A DNA stretch of 64,000 nucleotides from Choanephora cucurbitarum (lineage: Eukaryota > Mucoromycota > Mucoromycetes > Mucorales > Choanephoraceae). The notes under the pieces were generated by a model, which made no database searches, was not told where the DNA came from, and saw nothing but the letters and a program-made list of their open reading frames with translations. The translations under genes and the position numbers were made by a program. The DNA is taken from NCBI GenBank assembly GCA_025331435.1, contig JAIWNI010000101.1, positions 36,720 to 100,719 of the forward strand, in the 5' to 3' direction. How positions within the stretch are numbered: the first letter of the stretch is position 1; every line of letters begins with the position of its first letter. Below are positions 1 through 12,229 of the stretch, piece after piece.

Positions 1-38
1 GCTTATAATGTATTTATTTGTTTGACACACGTTTACAG

Positions 39-349
39 ATTCCTGATGACTTTCCCAAAGGCGCTTTTGCTTTGGCAATTAAATTAAATGAAAAGAACAA
101 GCAGTAAAGTATACATAACTATCTGATATATCTCTTTTCTTTTCATTAACTCACTATATACCATCTTAAATTAATAGAGGTGAATTCAAGATCGAATATT
201 CAGGTCAATTCCGAATTGTCAAAAATGACGTATCCTCTACTCCTGCAACTACCTCTCCTAATGCTCCTTCAGCTTATACCTCTAGTCCCTCATCATCGTC
301 GAATTCCAATCAAAGTATATCCGCTGGTAGTCAGGCATTGATGCATTGA
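39..349 (+). CDS. 3' end of an unrecognised gene (partial)
   Basis: Two terminal exons can be read, 39..103 and 178..349. The window opens in an intron ending TTTACAG at 38. The intron between them has donor GTAAAG at 104 and acceptor ATAG at 177, and the join completes a CAA codon. The first exon starts IPDDFPKGAFALAIK; the second continues GEFKIEYSGQFRIVKND and runs into a Ser/Thr/Asn/Pro-rich low-complexity tail ending ALMH, with TGA at 347-349. The folded part looks conserved and the tail disordered, but I do not recognise the family. The start of the gene lies outside the window. Confidence 0.6.
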
Positions 350-856
350 TGGAATGGGCATGAAGACCATAGTATATCAAAACCTCGATACAAAGAAATA
401 AAAACATATTTTTAATCAAAAAAACAAATCTTATATAAAAGGACAAACAGTATTGGCAGTGAATGATCTGAGTGGTACTCTTTTTACTTGACAATGCTTA
501 AATATGAAATACAATTAAAGTATGTATATATCTGGATTTGTCTTAAATATAAACAAGGAGCGAAGAGAAGCAAAACATGCATGCACATAATAGCATTCGA
601 TAGGTACATGTCTATGAGTATGACAGTGCGAGAATGCATAACTGTTTGCCCGTGCGATACAAGTAAGAATATATCCATTTAAAGTATGAATTCAGTTGAT
701 TTTCAGCAAAACCACAAACGAAATTTTTATTGCATGAACCAACAATGTTTTAATATTTCTGTCAAAAGACAACGCGTTCATGATGATAAAGAGAAATCTC
801 CAAAAAAAAAGACATAAATGAAAAAGATAAAATGTTTATTAGATAAAGTAAAGAAA
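350..856. other. intergenic, nothing recognised
   Basis: An AT-rich stretch between two convergent genes, presumably holding both 3' ends. The short reading frames here have no coding character. Confidence 0.5.
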
Positions 857-1240
857 TTAGTAGTGAGGAGAGTATTTGGCAGGGTTAGCGTAGATCTTGA
901 AATCTTGGGTATATGACCAGGAAGAGTCGTTCTTCTTGCCAATACGAAGCATGTAGTCTTCATCCTTGAAGTGAGGCAAGGGGTCAGTAGTGTATACATT
1001 AGCAGAGCAGGGGATAGTTCTGTTTCTGGAGACAACAAGAGCAACCTTTTGGTTGTGGACATTGACGATTTCAATATCACAATCATAGCCAGCATCAGAT
1101 TCAGAGGAAGTCCAGTGGACTAAGCCAGGAGAGCCAGAGACCCAGACAGAGTCCTTGTCAGGAAGAGAAACTTCAATTTTGGCGGAAACATTGGCGATAA
1201 GACAGACCAACAAGACAAGGATGGCAGCAAAGTACTTCAT
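857..1240 (-). CDS. small secreted Kre9/Knh1-like domain protein
   Basis: A single exon of 127 aa. Residues 1-20 form a signal peptide (MKYFAAILVLLVCLIANVSA). The mature part is one compact beta-type domain beginning KIEVSLPDKDSVWVSG, then GLVHWTSS and, near the end, DYMLRIG and a final FKIYA strand. This order (P..W..G....W, then Y.I.I.) is that of the Kre9/Knh1 N-terminal-like family, also called Ser-Thr-rich GPI-anchored membrane proteins, which are secreted fungal cell-surface proteins. Unlike many members it has no Ser/Thr-rich tail and no GPI signal, so it is probably released or loosely wall-bound. A TATA box lies 65-72 nt upstream of the ATG, which supports this start. Family assignment is from pattern; the exact role is not known. 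Confidence 0.75.
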   Translation of the reverse strand: MKYFAAILVLLVCLIANVSAKIEVSLPDKDSVWVSGSPGLVHWTSSESDAGYDCDIEIVNVHNQKVALVVSRNRTIPCSANVYTTDPLPHFKDEDYMLRIGKKNDSSWSYTQDFKIYANPAKYSPHY

Positions 1241-1304
1241 TTTTTTGGTTTTTGTAAATATGATTAATAGATTGATTTTTTTTCTATTGTGATAAATCGG
1301 TGCC

Positions 1305-1312
1305 TTTTTATA
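1305..1312 (-). promoter_or_regulatory. TATA box of the Kre9-like gene
   Basis: On the minus strand the sequence reads TATAAAAA, 65-72 nt before the ATG at 1240. Similar spacing is seen for the dehydratase and ABC genes in this window. Confidence 0.5.
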
Positions 1313-3400
1313 TGAAAAGCTATGTTACACTAAACGTCATTGAAATCTTGACTTTGTGAGTGATGCCATTCTGTATTGCGTTTTCATAACTAAACACTAA
1401 CGTTGAGGAAATGAAGACCGAAATTGTACTACTTACTCTACGGGACTTGTCTCATTACCTATATAGAGTAAAAAAAAGTTTAAATTTCTTTCATCATGTT
1501 TTTATAACAAGCTGTATATAAGTTCTTTTAGAAGAATAGTAGCAGTAACAGTGATAGTAAATGGAATATAAGGAACTTCATAGGTATTTTGTAGACCAAG
1601 GCTAAGTTTACATATGCATTTTACTTTCAATCTTCCTTTTCGTCAATGGTATTATTTTGACATCATGGCTTCATTATCAGGTCATCATTCAAACCGAGGA
1701 CTTCCCAAATTCTTACTGTGACTTTTTAAATTTAGTAGGTGTTTTCGTAGTGTTAATTCATCCCTTAACTATGACTTTGAAATGCTTAGACAAAATACAA
1801 GGCTATATGAATATACCATTTGCTCTTTTATTCATTGAAATAGACTCTTTCCAAGCCAATTTTTTTTTACTTTGCTGCTCTTTAGACAAAAAATAGTATG
1901 AAGTTTAATGATGAAAAGAGCATGCTTGTTTCTGATAATCATTTTAAACGATTAAGATATAGTCGAGAAAATAGATAAAGAGAGAAGGACTGAGAGTAAA
2001 GAGTATGAAGGAGCGGACTTTTTAGCTTATTACTATCATACTTCATGCTACTATACGAATGAGTAAATGTTTTTATTGCCATTCTCATTGAATCCTCAAG
2101 CATAAAGCCGACAATCCTAATGTCATCTATATCTGTTTACAGGCAGGCAGAGCAAAGCTGTCATACACCTTGCCAGCATTATTTGCCTGTAATTTCACCT
2201 ATTATAGTGCTTTTTTTTTCTTTTTTAAAAGAAAAACAACTCCTTTTACAGCAATAATTTGCCTGATAATTTAGTCGTGTATGTTCAAGGAACTGTCTAA
2301 ATGCATTAAACACTTCAACTCAAACTGACGCTTGACGCTTTTCTATTGAAATTCATGTTATGTGTCTTTCATCAGTATATTATCACAGCCTAGAGTGAAG
2401 ATAGTTTGGGGACCTTGTAAAACTTTCATTGGGCTAGATATCGTTACTTATTTGTTGACGTTAGGACACTGTACACAAAGGAAAGTTTAAAAAGAAGAAT
2501 CACAGTGACGTGTTACACGAACAGATTACAAAAAAAGTTTCTATTTTCTGTGTTCACTCTGCTTAAACAATGATGCTGTGTACAGAGTCCTTTCTTCTTT
2601 TTATAAGACTTGGTGATGGAAATGGTATCTTCATTGAAGCAGAGTTTTGTTAGTATGACAGTTAAAAGATTCAAGGGATTATTTTTAGCAAATAAAAAAT
2701 GTATATTGGTAGCATTTGACAATCCTATGGCTTCGTTTGAGCTTTAGCAATATTTTGTTTTGAACAGCTTGTCTAAAACCTAATGAAATCATAAGCCGTT
2801 ATATCATTCTTTTGATTAGGTTTTGTGGTACTTTTTTGTAATCGGGTGATTGCTTCAAATAGTAGCAGTAGTTATATCATGCATTACGACAACGAAGTGT
2901 AACAGTAACCGGCGAAACTGAAAACAAAGGAACTACATCCGTTAGATACTCAAAGGAAAGCAGCATCTTTCTGACACAACCAATACCTATTTCGTAAACT
3001 ACAAGCATTTCAAACTGCACGAATAAGCATCAAAATCTTGGATCGATAAAAGGAGAGAAGACAAAGGTGTAAAACCTTAATAACGATGACAAAAAATTGG
3101 CGGTTATTTCTAAATTTGGGATAGCCACTTTGTTTGTATATACACAGCAAAATTTCAAAAGCAGGGAAAAGAAAATTACCTTAAATATTAATTCGAATGA
3201 ATTGCAGCATATAGCATTGATACATCCAATAAACATAACGATCGATAAATCACGAAGACATAAGCTACTCAAAGCATGGCAACAAGAAAATAACGTCTTA
3301 TGAGTTTAGCTCAATAGATTAGTATTTCTACACTTGCGGCATTTCACATCGCACATTAAACAGTCTTAAAGTGATTTTTAGCGATAGGATCCAAAATGAA
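1313..3400. other. long intergenic region, no gene recognised
   Basis: About 2 kb of AT-rich DNA with homopolymer tracts. Open frames on both strands are short and low in coding character. No RNA gene was recognised. Confidence 0.45.
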
Positions 3401-3451
3401 TATGGACTAGGAGATGAAGAAGCATAACTATAATACTTTACTGGCAAATCA

Positions 3452-4080
3452 CTGAGTAACGCAGATATGTCACCACAATGCTTGAAGTCTGTGCTTTAGA
3501 AGGCCCTCTCTTTGTGTAGCCTTCTTTTAACTCAGGATGAAAGATAATTGCATATACAGCTGAGAAGCTATTATGTAATATTCTTCAAACGTATATACCC
3601 AATAAAACTACAAAACTCTTATTATAGGTAAATAACCTTATTCAGGAAATATAGACATGCGACTTAATTTCTTTCTCCTTTAAAGTCGAAATGAAGCCAC
3701 CAACAATCTCGGAAATAGTACTCAATAATCTCCATCATTTGCATTTGATACACAAGATACGCATACGATAGCAGAGGCTCATTTTTGTTCATCCAGATAC
3801 CTATATAGGTTTTACTCCAATCTACTTGTTCTATGTAGAACTCAGTCATTGTTGAGCTTGTTGTTTCTGTTGTTCAAAGTTATTGGACCTTGTACCAGCT
3901 GTTAGATTTGATGATGGACTTGCAGTTTTTTTTTCCTTGCAAAAAAAAAAAGTGTGGATACATTTCTTACTGAGCACTGAATGATGGCACTGATGTTCTC
4001 TTTGAAATGTTGAAGTTGCTTGATAGGTAGTTAGAAAAGCTTCCAACAGTAGATCCTTTTCGGCAGAAAAGGTGACTTGA
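3452..4080 (-). pseudogene. coding-like fragments, unrecognised
   Basis: Three minus-strand pieces look more protein-like than their surroundings. One starts at 4080 (MSSHLFCRKG...), may be spliced near 3970, and ends EQQKQQAQQ at 3846. A second frame, 3664-3849, begins MTEFYIEQVDWSKTYIG and is rich in aromatic residues. A third around 3560-3452 reads HPELKEGYTKRGPSKAQ and ends at a TAA. They lie in different frames and do not join cleanly with consensus splice sites. This may be a decayed gene or a poorly resolved spliced one. I do not recognise a family. Confidence 0.2.
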
Positions 4081-4245
4081 CATACTCATAAACCAAAGCA
4101 TCAAAAAACTTGTCAGATGCTAATAGCAAATACCAAAAGTTCTCGATATGCACACAGTATTTATGGAAAAAGGAAATTTATTATTACATTTAGAAATACA
4201 AATACAAGATTTTACTAATAGGAAGCCTAAAGATGTTGTTTAAAT

Positions 4246-5683
4246 CTATTCTTGGTGGACTTTGCCGGTAGGGAATGTGTAGTCATCAATAGACTCACGC
4301 TTCATTGTGATAGAGTAACCAGCAGCCAAAGGAGCAGTGTATTTACCGTTCTTCATGACAACAGGGTCAATGAAGTGTTCGTGCAAGTGGTCAACGTATT
4401 CCAAAGCACGACCTTCAGTGGTACCGGTGATACAGATGTAATCGATTAAAGATAAATGTTGAACATATTCACAGAGACCAACACCGCCTGCAAAAATAAA
4501 AGTTAGAAGAAAAATAAATTTGTGTTACTTTCTAGATATTTACCAGCGTGAGGCCAGACAGGAATATTGAACTTCTTAGCCATTAAGAGAATAGCAAGAA
4601 CTTCGTTGACACCAGCAACACGACAAGAATCGATTTGACAGACATCAATAGCTTCAGCTTGGAACAATTGCTTGAAGATGATACGGTTTTGAATGTGCTC
4701 ACCAGTAGCAACCTTTGTCTTGGGGTAAAGAGCCTTACGAACAGCGGCATGACCAAGAACATCATCAGGAGAAGTAGGTTCTTCAATGAAGAAGGGCTTG
4801 TAAGGCAAGAGGTCTTGCATCCAGTCAATGGCTTCTTGAACATCCCATACTTGGTTGGCATCCATCATCAAGACACCGTTATCACCAATTTCTTCACGAA
4901 TAAGGGCAGCACGACGAACATCAGAGGCCTTGTCGCTACCAACCTTTTGCTTGAAGATAGTGAAACCTTGTTCCTTGGCTTCACGAATCAAACGACGAAC
5001 TTTGTCATCACTGTAACCTAGATTCGATAAAAGCACATGTGAGAAAAAAGAGAAAAGAAAAACCTTTTGAATTAAAACCTACCTAACCAACCAGCAGAGG
5101 TAGTGTAACTAGGGTAACCGTTGGCACGAACATCGGCTTCGCACTTTTCCTTGTTGGGCACTTGAGCGCGCAAGATTTCAAGAGCTTCTTGTTCAGTGAG
5201 AGCATCAGTGATGTAACGGAAATCAATACATTGAACGAATTGTTCAGGAGTCAAGTCAGCAACAACCTTCCAAACAGGCTTGTTTTCGGCCTTGGCCCAA
5301 AGATCCCAAATAGCATTGATAACAGCACCAGTAGCAAGGTGAACAACACCCTTTTCAGGACCAATCCAACGCAACTGAGAATCACCAGTACAGATTCTGT
5401 GTGTAGCACGCATATCAGCAGTCAAATCGCTCAACTTCTTACCGACGAACTTGAGAGCAAGTTGTTCAATACAAGCACAGACAACATCGTTACCACGACC
5501 ACAAGTGAAAGTCATACCATGACCTTCCAATTGAGAGTCAGTGTAGAAGATGATATAAGCAGCAGAATAATCAGGATCTTTGTTCATGGCATCAGAACCA
5601 TCCAAATGCTTAGAGGTAGGGAAACGAATATCTCTGATTTCGTACTTGGTGATAGTAGAGTCAATAAGAGCTTGTTGAACCAT
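4246..5683 (-). CDS. L-fuconate dehydratase-like enzyme (ENOSF1-type enolase superfamily)
   Basis: Three exons, 5683..5083, 5017..4544 and 4487..4246, join in frame to give 438 aa, the usual length for ENOSF1/FucD. These enzymes remove water from sugar acids such as L-fuconate to give 2-keto-3-deoxy acids in non-phosphorylative sugar breakdown. Visible catalytic features of the enolase superfamily are the KxK motif at K223/K225, metal ligands D253 (MMDANQVWD), E279 (IEEPTSPDD) and E307 (TGEHIQNR), and the general acid/base H357 (VWPHAGG). The C-terminus keeps the family signature GLCEYVQHL and VDHLHEHF. Intron boundaries are GTAGGT/CTAG and GTAAAT/GCAG. A TATA box lies 62-69 nt upstream of the ATG. 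The exact substrate (L-fuconate, L-galactonate or related) cannot be read from the sequence. Confidence 0.9.
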
Positions 5684-5744
5684 TTTTCGAGATTGGATTG
5701 TAAAAGAAAATAATAATGAGATAAAGAAAAAGGATATCTGTTGG

Positions 5745-5752
5745 TATTTATA
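5745..5752 (-). promoter_or_regulatory. TATA box of the dehydratase gene
   Basis: TATAAATA on the minus strand, 62-69 nt before the ATG at 5683. Confidence 0.55.
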
Positions 5753-6993
5753 CTCTACATTTTAAAGCTCTTTCTTTTGAATTATGCAGCTGAGATGAAA
5801 AAGTCACAACACTTTCCATAGGTACGGGGAAAAGGACAATATTATAAAATTATTCCGGAGAATATCCCAGGCTTTTTCTTTTGTATTCAGATAAAACTCA
5901 ATATCCTTTTCAAACCTATTAACGACAACTTCAGGAACAGTTATCTAGAGTCCGTTTGGAATACAGAGAAGCAAAAGAAAATTATGGGCTTCTTGGACAA
6001 AATATAGAGCTGGTCTTCCATACAAAGAAAAAAACTAAGGGTCTCTTTTTTTTTTCTTTTGACTGAATACCAAATACGATAAATACCTTTTTTTTTGTGT
6101 TGTGACTAATGCACTACTAGCCCGAGAAAAATACTAATAGGGAAATATAAAATGGTTTTGGCATACACTATATGCTGTACCATACTAGTCAGGCTGATAC
6201 TCAAGTTGTGATGTTTAGGAAGCCACAAACGGAAGGAACTTAAAATAGTTTCAGTAGCTATTTTTTGTGGAGATTTTCTAAAGGACAATAAATTACTTCT
6301 CAGTTTTAAGTTACCTTATGCTGTTGTGAAACCATTTAGAGCAGGAAAACCATAGAAGCGATCTATCTGGTTTTTTCCCCTCAAATTTAGGAAAATTAAT
6401 CATACTTTATTTTCACAAATTCTCCTGTATTACATTTCTACGCAAGCTGTAAAGACTCTAAATAGAATCGAGGTCACCATCTCTTATAATGTCAGTCCTA
6501 ATTATTTTTCTACGAAAACTAATGCTCCCTTCTCCTCTTTTCTTCTGTCTTTATTCACTGAAAAAAAAACAAATAGTCAAAACCCATGTTGCCGAAAAAA
6601 AAAGATAGTATATTTATTATCAAACATAGCACTTCAACCTATATCGTTTATTTAAATACACCACAGGAGAACAGAAGGACAGCGGCATTTTTTGCTTGGT
6701 ATAGTGCATTTGATTGTCAGTTGACATTTGCGTTCAATCTCAATAGCAGAATGACAGACGGGATTTAGGGGAAAAGGTTGAACAATCGAGTTAATTAATT
6801 ATGTACACGGGCATTGCAACACGTAAACAAACTTCGTAATCAAGAGTTGTGTGTTTTATTTGTTAAGAAAAAGTCAACAAAGTACTCTTCTTGCACTCGC
6901 TGAGAAAAAGAAACACGATCCTCAAAACTAAGCGGGAGTGAGGGTTCAAAGATAATCTTATCTAAAATAGCTATTTATTTTGTATATATATAT
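5753..6993. other. intergenic, nothing recognised
   Basis: AT-rich DNA between the dehydratase promoter and the 3' end of the ABC transporter, with poly-T/poly-A runs around 6040-6100 and 6560-6605. No gene or RNA was recognised. Confidence 0.45.
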
Positions 6994-9900
6994 TTATGAA
7001 GCATCCACCAACTGATGCTTTGATTTTGCTAGATTTAGCAAATTATCAAATTCTCCTGAATCACAACACATCTTGTGAAACAGAGTCTGAGTGTTCTCTA
7101 TTAATTCTAGTGGGCTACATACAATGGCTTGAGTAAGAAACAGATAATATTTACAAGCAACTTACTTTGCGAATTCCACGATGCGGCCATGATCTAATAC
7201 AAGAATGCGATCATATTGAATCACTGTATTCAGTCGATGGGCTATACAGATCACTGTACTTTCTAAAAATTCTTCACTGATAGACTGTTGGATTGCTCTA
7301 TCGGTATCAAAGTCAACACTAGCAGTTGCTTCATCCATCAGAAGGATTCTGTTTTTCTTTAAGAGCGCTCTAGCTAAGCACAATAACTGCTTTTGTCCCT
7401 GAGAAAAGTTACGACCACCTTCGGCTACAGTCTATTGATAGGTAACAAGCTCGTTCAATTCTTCATGCTTTTCTATTTTTTTTTCCATTACTTGCCTGTG
7501 TAAGATAATCTGATAACTGTTCTTGAGAAGTGATCAAATGGACGCGCTTAAGCGCCATTAATATCTCATTATCTTCATATTGGCCAAAAGGATCTAGGTT
7601 AGTACGGACTGTACCGGAGAAAAGCACAGGATCTTGTGGAATAATAGACAAATGACTTCTTAAGTCTTCAAGGCCAAGGGTAGCAATATCGATGCCATCA
7701 ATTGAGATGCGCCCTTCTGCAGCTTCAATAAATCTAAAAAGTGACAAAGCCAATGTTGATTTTCCGCTCCCTGTTCTACCTACAATACCAATCTTCTCGC
7801 GAGAGTGTACATTGAAGCTGATATTCTTTAAGATTATGGGAAGATCAGATGCATATCTTACTTGAAGCTGCTTGACTTCGATTGCACCTTCAGTAGGCCA
7901 CTAGAATGAGGCAACCAGAATAAATATTAAAAGATGACTACAGCTCTGTTTCATTTACTTCACTTACATCTACAGGAGGTCTAGTATCCGTGATTCTGGG
8001 AGCTTCTTGTTCGATTTGCATATACTCAACTACTCGTTCCACTGCATTAAATGAATTTTCCAATGAATTATACCGTTCGACGCCTCTTTCCACCTAATAT
8101 GATAACTGTTAATAACACATACTACAAGACATCTTAACCCAACAAAGGAAGCAAAAACCTTACCAAAGTAGTAAACATGGATACAAATGTAAGGCAAAAT
8201 CCAGCAAGACCAGAATCCATCTTATCCAAGTTGATCATAATAGTTACACCTGTAACAAAAGTAATTACAGATCCCATCATTGATAACCGTAAATCGAACC
8301 ATTGATTCATAGAAAATCGATAGAATTTTACATGCGCATTGATATCAACACGTTTCATCATCTCTACCAGAAACTGTTGTTTTACGCCAAATGCACGAAT
8401 AGTTGCCATACCAGCAATTGTCTCGCCAAACTGAGTAAGAATAGGTGATTCAGTGACCGATCGCATACGATTCAAGTCTCTGGAGCAACTAACAAATGAC
8501 TTGGCAAAATAGAGTGTGCCAGCTAAGGCAAGTATCATAGGACCAATGACAAGTGGTGTGGTGATTATGGCAACTAAAACGACTGCAAGAACGACAATCC
8601 AATCCACAAAGATATGCGTGAAGCTAAATGGGATTTGAGTGTCAATCGCATCCAAATCACCAGAAAAGCGATTTAAAATGCGACCAACTGGTGTAGTATC
8701 AAAGAAATAAAGCGAAGCACCAAAAACCTTTTGTAGCAACTGGTTATGAATCACTTTACTTGCATGAATTCCTCGGAAAAACCCAAGCGTGTATTGTATT
8801 GCCACCATAACAATAATCATAAAGTTAATTGCTACATAGACGGCAAGGTACATATTGAGATCGTTATCAGCAACTGATAGATCAGAAGCATATATTTCTG
8901 ACCATCTCTTGACCCACCAAGTAGAAGCCACATTCAAAAGCTCATAAATAACGATGCTGGATAAAAACAGAATCCAAAAGGACCAACTTCCAAACACGTG
9001 TGAATAAATTCGATAGTACTCTAATTTGACTGTGCCTTGCTGTCGCTCTTCTTCTTTCACAAGCGCTTTTACTGTTTTCTTTTGAGAGCCATCACTTTTT
9101 ACAGAGCTTCTTCCTCTATTTGTTTCGCTATTTGCTGCTGAGAGTCCATCGTCCAAGTCTTGTGATGTTGTCTCAATATTTTCATTATACAAAAGACCCA
9201 ACTTGCCTTGTTGCTGAATCTCCAATGGTGATCCGCTCAAATAAACACCTCCATCCTTGATCAATACAACGAATGCACTTTGTTGTATACAGAGACTGAT
9301 TTGGTGAGTGATCAAAATTACTGTACGGTATTTCATCAAAGGCCCTGTCAAGCATTGTTGATGAAGAAATCTAGCTGTATGTGCATCCACAGCACTTAAA
9401 ACATCATCCAACAAGACATGGCTAGCGCGGGAATAAACAGCACGCGCTAAAGCAATACGTGCTTTTTGACCTCCACTTAACGTAATGCCTTTTTCACCTA
9501 TTTCAGTCTCGTCACCATCATCCAAATAAGCCAAATCCTTGTCTAAAGCACAGCATTCAACAACAGCATAATACCGACTAGGTACAAAAGGCAACCCAAA
9601 CAAGATGTTGTTTCTTATTGAATCGTTTTGAAGCCATGCAACCTGCGATACATAAGCAACTGTATTTGAAGCAATCCAATCAGATGGAAGAGTACTATCT
9701 TCAAACATTCCATCCAGGCTGTTTAAGGGCACAGTTTGATAAGGGAATTGGACAGTACCTTCTACTATATTGGTTTCATTCAGTAGGCTGAGCATCATCA
9801 GTGTTTTTCCCGAGCCAGTGGCACCACAGATAATAGATAGTTGGTTTGCTGGAAACATCACGTCTAAATCTTTCAACTTGAATATGGATGCATCGGCTAC

Positions 9901-11790
9901 CGCAGCCTGTGTAGGCCATATCACAGTGGCATTTTTAAACCCAACTTCATTGTTTTCTGGTGTTAGACACTCCCTATGTGTTGTATCAATCTCAGGTTGT
10001 TCCAAAAACGACTGAATACGTCTCAAACTGACGCGCATCTCTAGCCAATCTACAATAATGCCTGGAATAACAGCCAATGCAAACTCGAGTTCATGAAAAA
10101 TAGCAATAGAGGTAAAAGCAATAGGCGCAGTTAATTCTTGACCTTGAAGCTTCGTAAAGGACCAAAAGGCGGCAGTATTGATAAATAAAGGTACCCTGTA
10201 TAAGTCAAAACGTAAGTCTATCTATAATTTGCTTCACCCATCCTCCTTTCCAATATAGAAAATCAAATCCTTACGCATGCCACATAATCAAAAACATAGC
10301 TTCAGTAACACATAGGTTAGTGAGTTGATCAAGTTCTGCTTTTCTTGATACATTGATGCGGTCTGTCCAGAATGATTCCCAAGCAAAAAACTTGATCTGG
10401 CGAATACCTTGAAGAAGCTCGTTCATTAGAGAAACCCTTTCATCACGCACCTTCATCAATCGCTCTTGTGCTACTGAAAATCGAACGGTAACCAAGCTGT
10501 TGATCGGCATCATGACAATGTTAACACACAAGCCTACAAAGCAAGACCAACCTAGCAAAGAATACAAGAGATAGATGCCTGCAATCAACTGAATAGGTGC
10601 AATCACAAACATAATCCATTGAGAGAATATATGAGCAATCAAGGCTGCATCTGTGCTCATCAAGTTAACAGCCTGGCCCATACGTGAACTCTTTTCTTCT
10701 TGGTGCGTATCACTAGAATCTGAGAGGATAGATATATCTTTTGAACAAAGCGATTTGCTGTAGAGCTCAACATTCAGCATGCTGCGTACACTCACTGCAA
10801 TATCAGCTTGACCTATAGTTGATAAGCATGTAAGCTAGCCATGTTCAATCAACTGACTTTAGTTATTTACTTACCAATAAATGTACTTTGTGCATTCAAC
10901 AAGCGAGCAGTAAATCCACATAAAGCCATCATAGCTACATAAAATACACCTTCACCAAACAGAGCCAAGTTCCAATCTTCCATTTGTTGCATATGAACTA
11001 ACAGGTAGCTCAGAAATACAGGCTGGCCAAACTGAACAAGACCTGACAAGATAGACAAGAGTGTTTCAATCATAAATGCCTTCTTGTTTGCCAATACAAG
11101 ACGACGGAAAAGAGAAGGGTGATTTCGGGTATGACAGAAGATACTATGAGCTTTCTCGGCATTTATAGCCATGAATGGTAAATCAGTGTATTTCATGCAA
11201 GCCCCTTTTGCCAGGACAGTGTTGATGGCAGGTGTTAGCCAGAGGAAGAAGAGATGACTAGCAATCGAATTTTTGGCTTGATCTGTTACTTCTTGGTTAT
11301 TTTGGTTCAACTGATAATAGCCATATTTAGTAGTGGATGTCACGTATACAGTATCTGCATAGATCAATGCCATAATTAGGCATGTCAGATCTAATTGATT
11401 CAAGAACAAATGCGAAATCCATTGCACAAAATAGACAAGACAAAGATGACAGTTGAGCTGCCAGCTAAACGGATCCGACATTCGATTGCAGTGCAGAGCG
11501 ATTGATCCAAGTATGAGACAGTAGAGAAGTGTAACCAAGTTGATTAGCAAGTGTAGCAAATTAGGAAGCTGTCGAAACTGGTATACCACAAGGGTCATTA
11601 GTGCAATGGTCTCAGCCATAAGACGAATATATTGATAACGAGCCAAACAAAGTATATCCAGATCAGCGACTAGATGTGCCTCTCTTAAAGCAGCGCGCTT
11701 TCGAATCAGTCCTTGTACTGTAAGACCAAATATGCTCAAAAGCAATAGGATGCTCTTGGCAACAAACCAGGCATCATTTGAGAGATCCAT
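6994..11790 (-). CDS. ABC transporter, ABCC/MRP family, full length
   Basis: Seven exons (11790..10875, 10812..10275, 10195..8164, 8093..7968, 7900..7496, 7431..7166, 7114..6994) join in frame to 1467 aa, typical of ABCC exporters that move glutathione or other conjugates into the vacuole or out of the cell. The N-terminus has about five hydrophobic spans (a TMD0), then TMD1, NBD1, TMD2 and NBD2. NBD1: Walker A GATGSGKT at 609-616, signature LSGGQ at 725-729, Walker [13 protein letters not shown] with D in place of the catalytic Glu, as is usual for ABCC NBD1. NBD2: Walker [10 protein letters not shown] at 1245-1253, signature FSQGQ at 1348-1352, Walker B ILLMDE with E1373. Intron 5 (7432..7495) begins CAG|GCAAGT, a GC-AG intron. 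The last exon ends with the usual [12 protein letters not shown] tail. Substrate unknown; Ycf1/Bpt1-like by layout. Confidence 0.92.
7432..7495 (-). other. GC-AG intron in the ABC gene
   Basis: The 64-nt intron starts GCAAGT after CAG and ends ATCAATAG. Splicing joins ...DYLTQ to TVAEGGRNF in phase 0 and removes an in-frame TAG (7432-7434) directly before the NBD2 signature region. Confidence 0.75.
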
Positions 11791-11849
11791 TCTGTTTTGG
11801 TGTAAGAAACAAGAGAAAAGACAAGAAAAAAGAAAAGTTTAAGAAAGTT

Positions 11850-11857
11850 ATTTTATA
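11850..11857 (-). promoter_or_regulatory. TATA box of the ABC transporter gene
   Basis: TATAAAAT on the minus strand, 60-67 nt upstream of the ATG at 11790. The roughly 440 bp between this ATG and that of the divergent RAE1 gene must hold both promoters; no other site stands out. Confidence 0.5.
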
Positions 11858-12229
11858 CTCATTGATCGAAATCCAATGTTTCGTTTGTGTACTACTTTAT
11901 ACGTGCTTTAATTCTTTGCAAGATTGAATCTGTAATTTGGAGCAATCGAATATAGTTTTCAAAGACAAAATCTGTTATATCGATTCTCCTACCTGACACT
12001 CGTGCTTTCAAAGAGGAACAAGGGAAAATAGGCATCTCCATTCTACTTTACCTCTCTTGCCTTTTTTTTTTAAGTTTGCTGCGGCCAAATTCCATGGTTT
12101 GAAAGACTTTGCACTTTTCAATGTCGAAATTCGGAGTTTTGCGCGTGCTTCACTTGAATTAAAAAAAATATTTTTTCTTCTTCTTTACTCTCCTAGTCTT
12201 GTTTAACGCGTACAAAAGAGAGAAAAAGC

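Noticed and set aside
3301..3330. tRNA A-box-like sequence (TTTAGCTCAATAGATTAGTA)
   Set aside because: No matching B box or foldable acceptor and anticodon arms downstream.
9770..10015. 81-aa plus-strand frame within the ABC gene
   Set aside because: Antisense to NBD1 coding sequence with no independent support.
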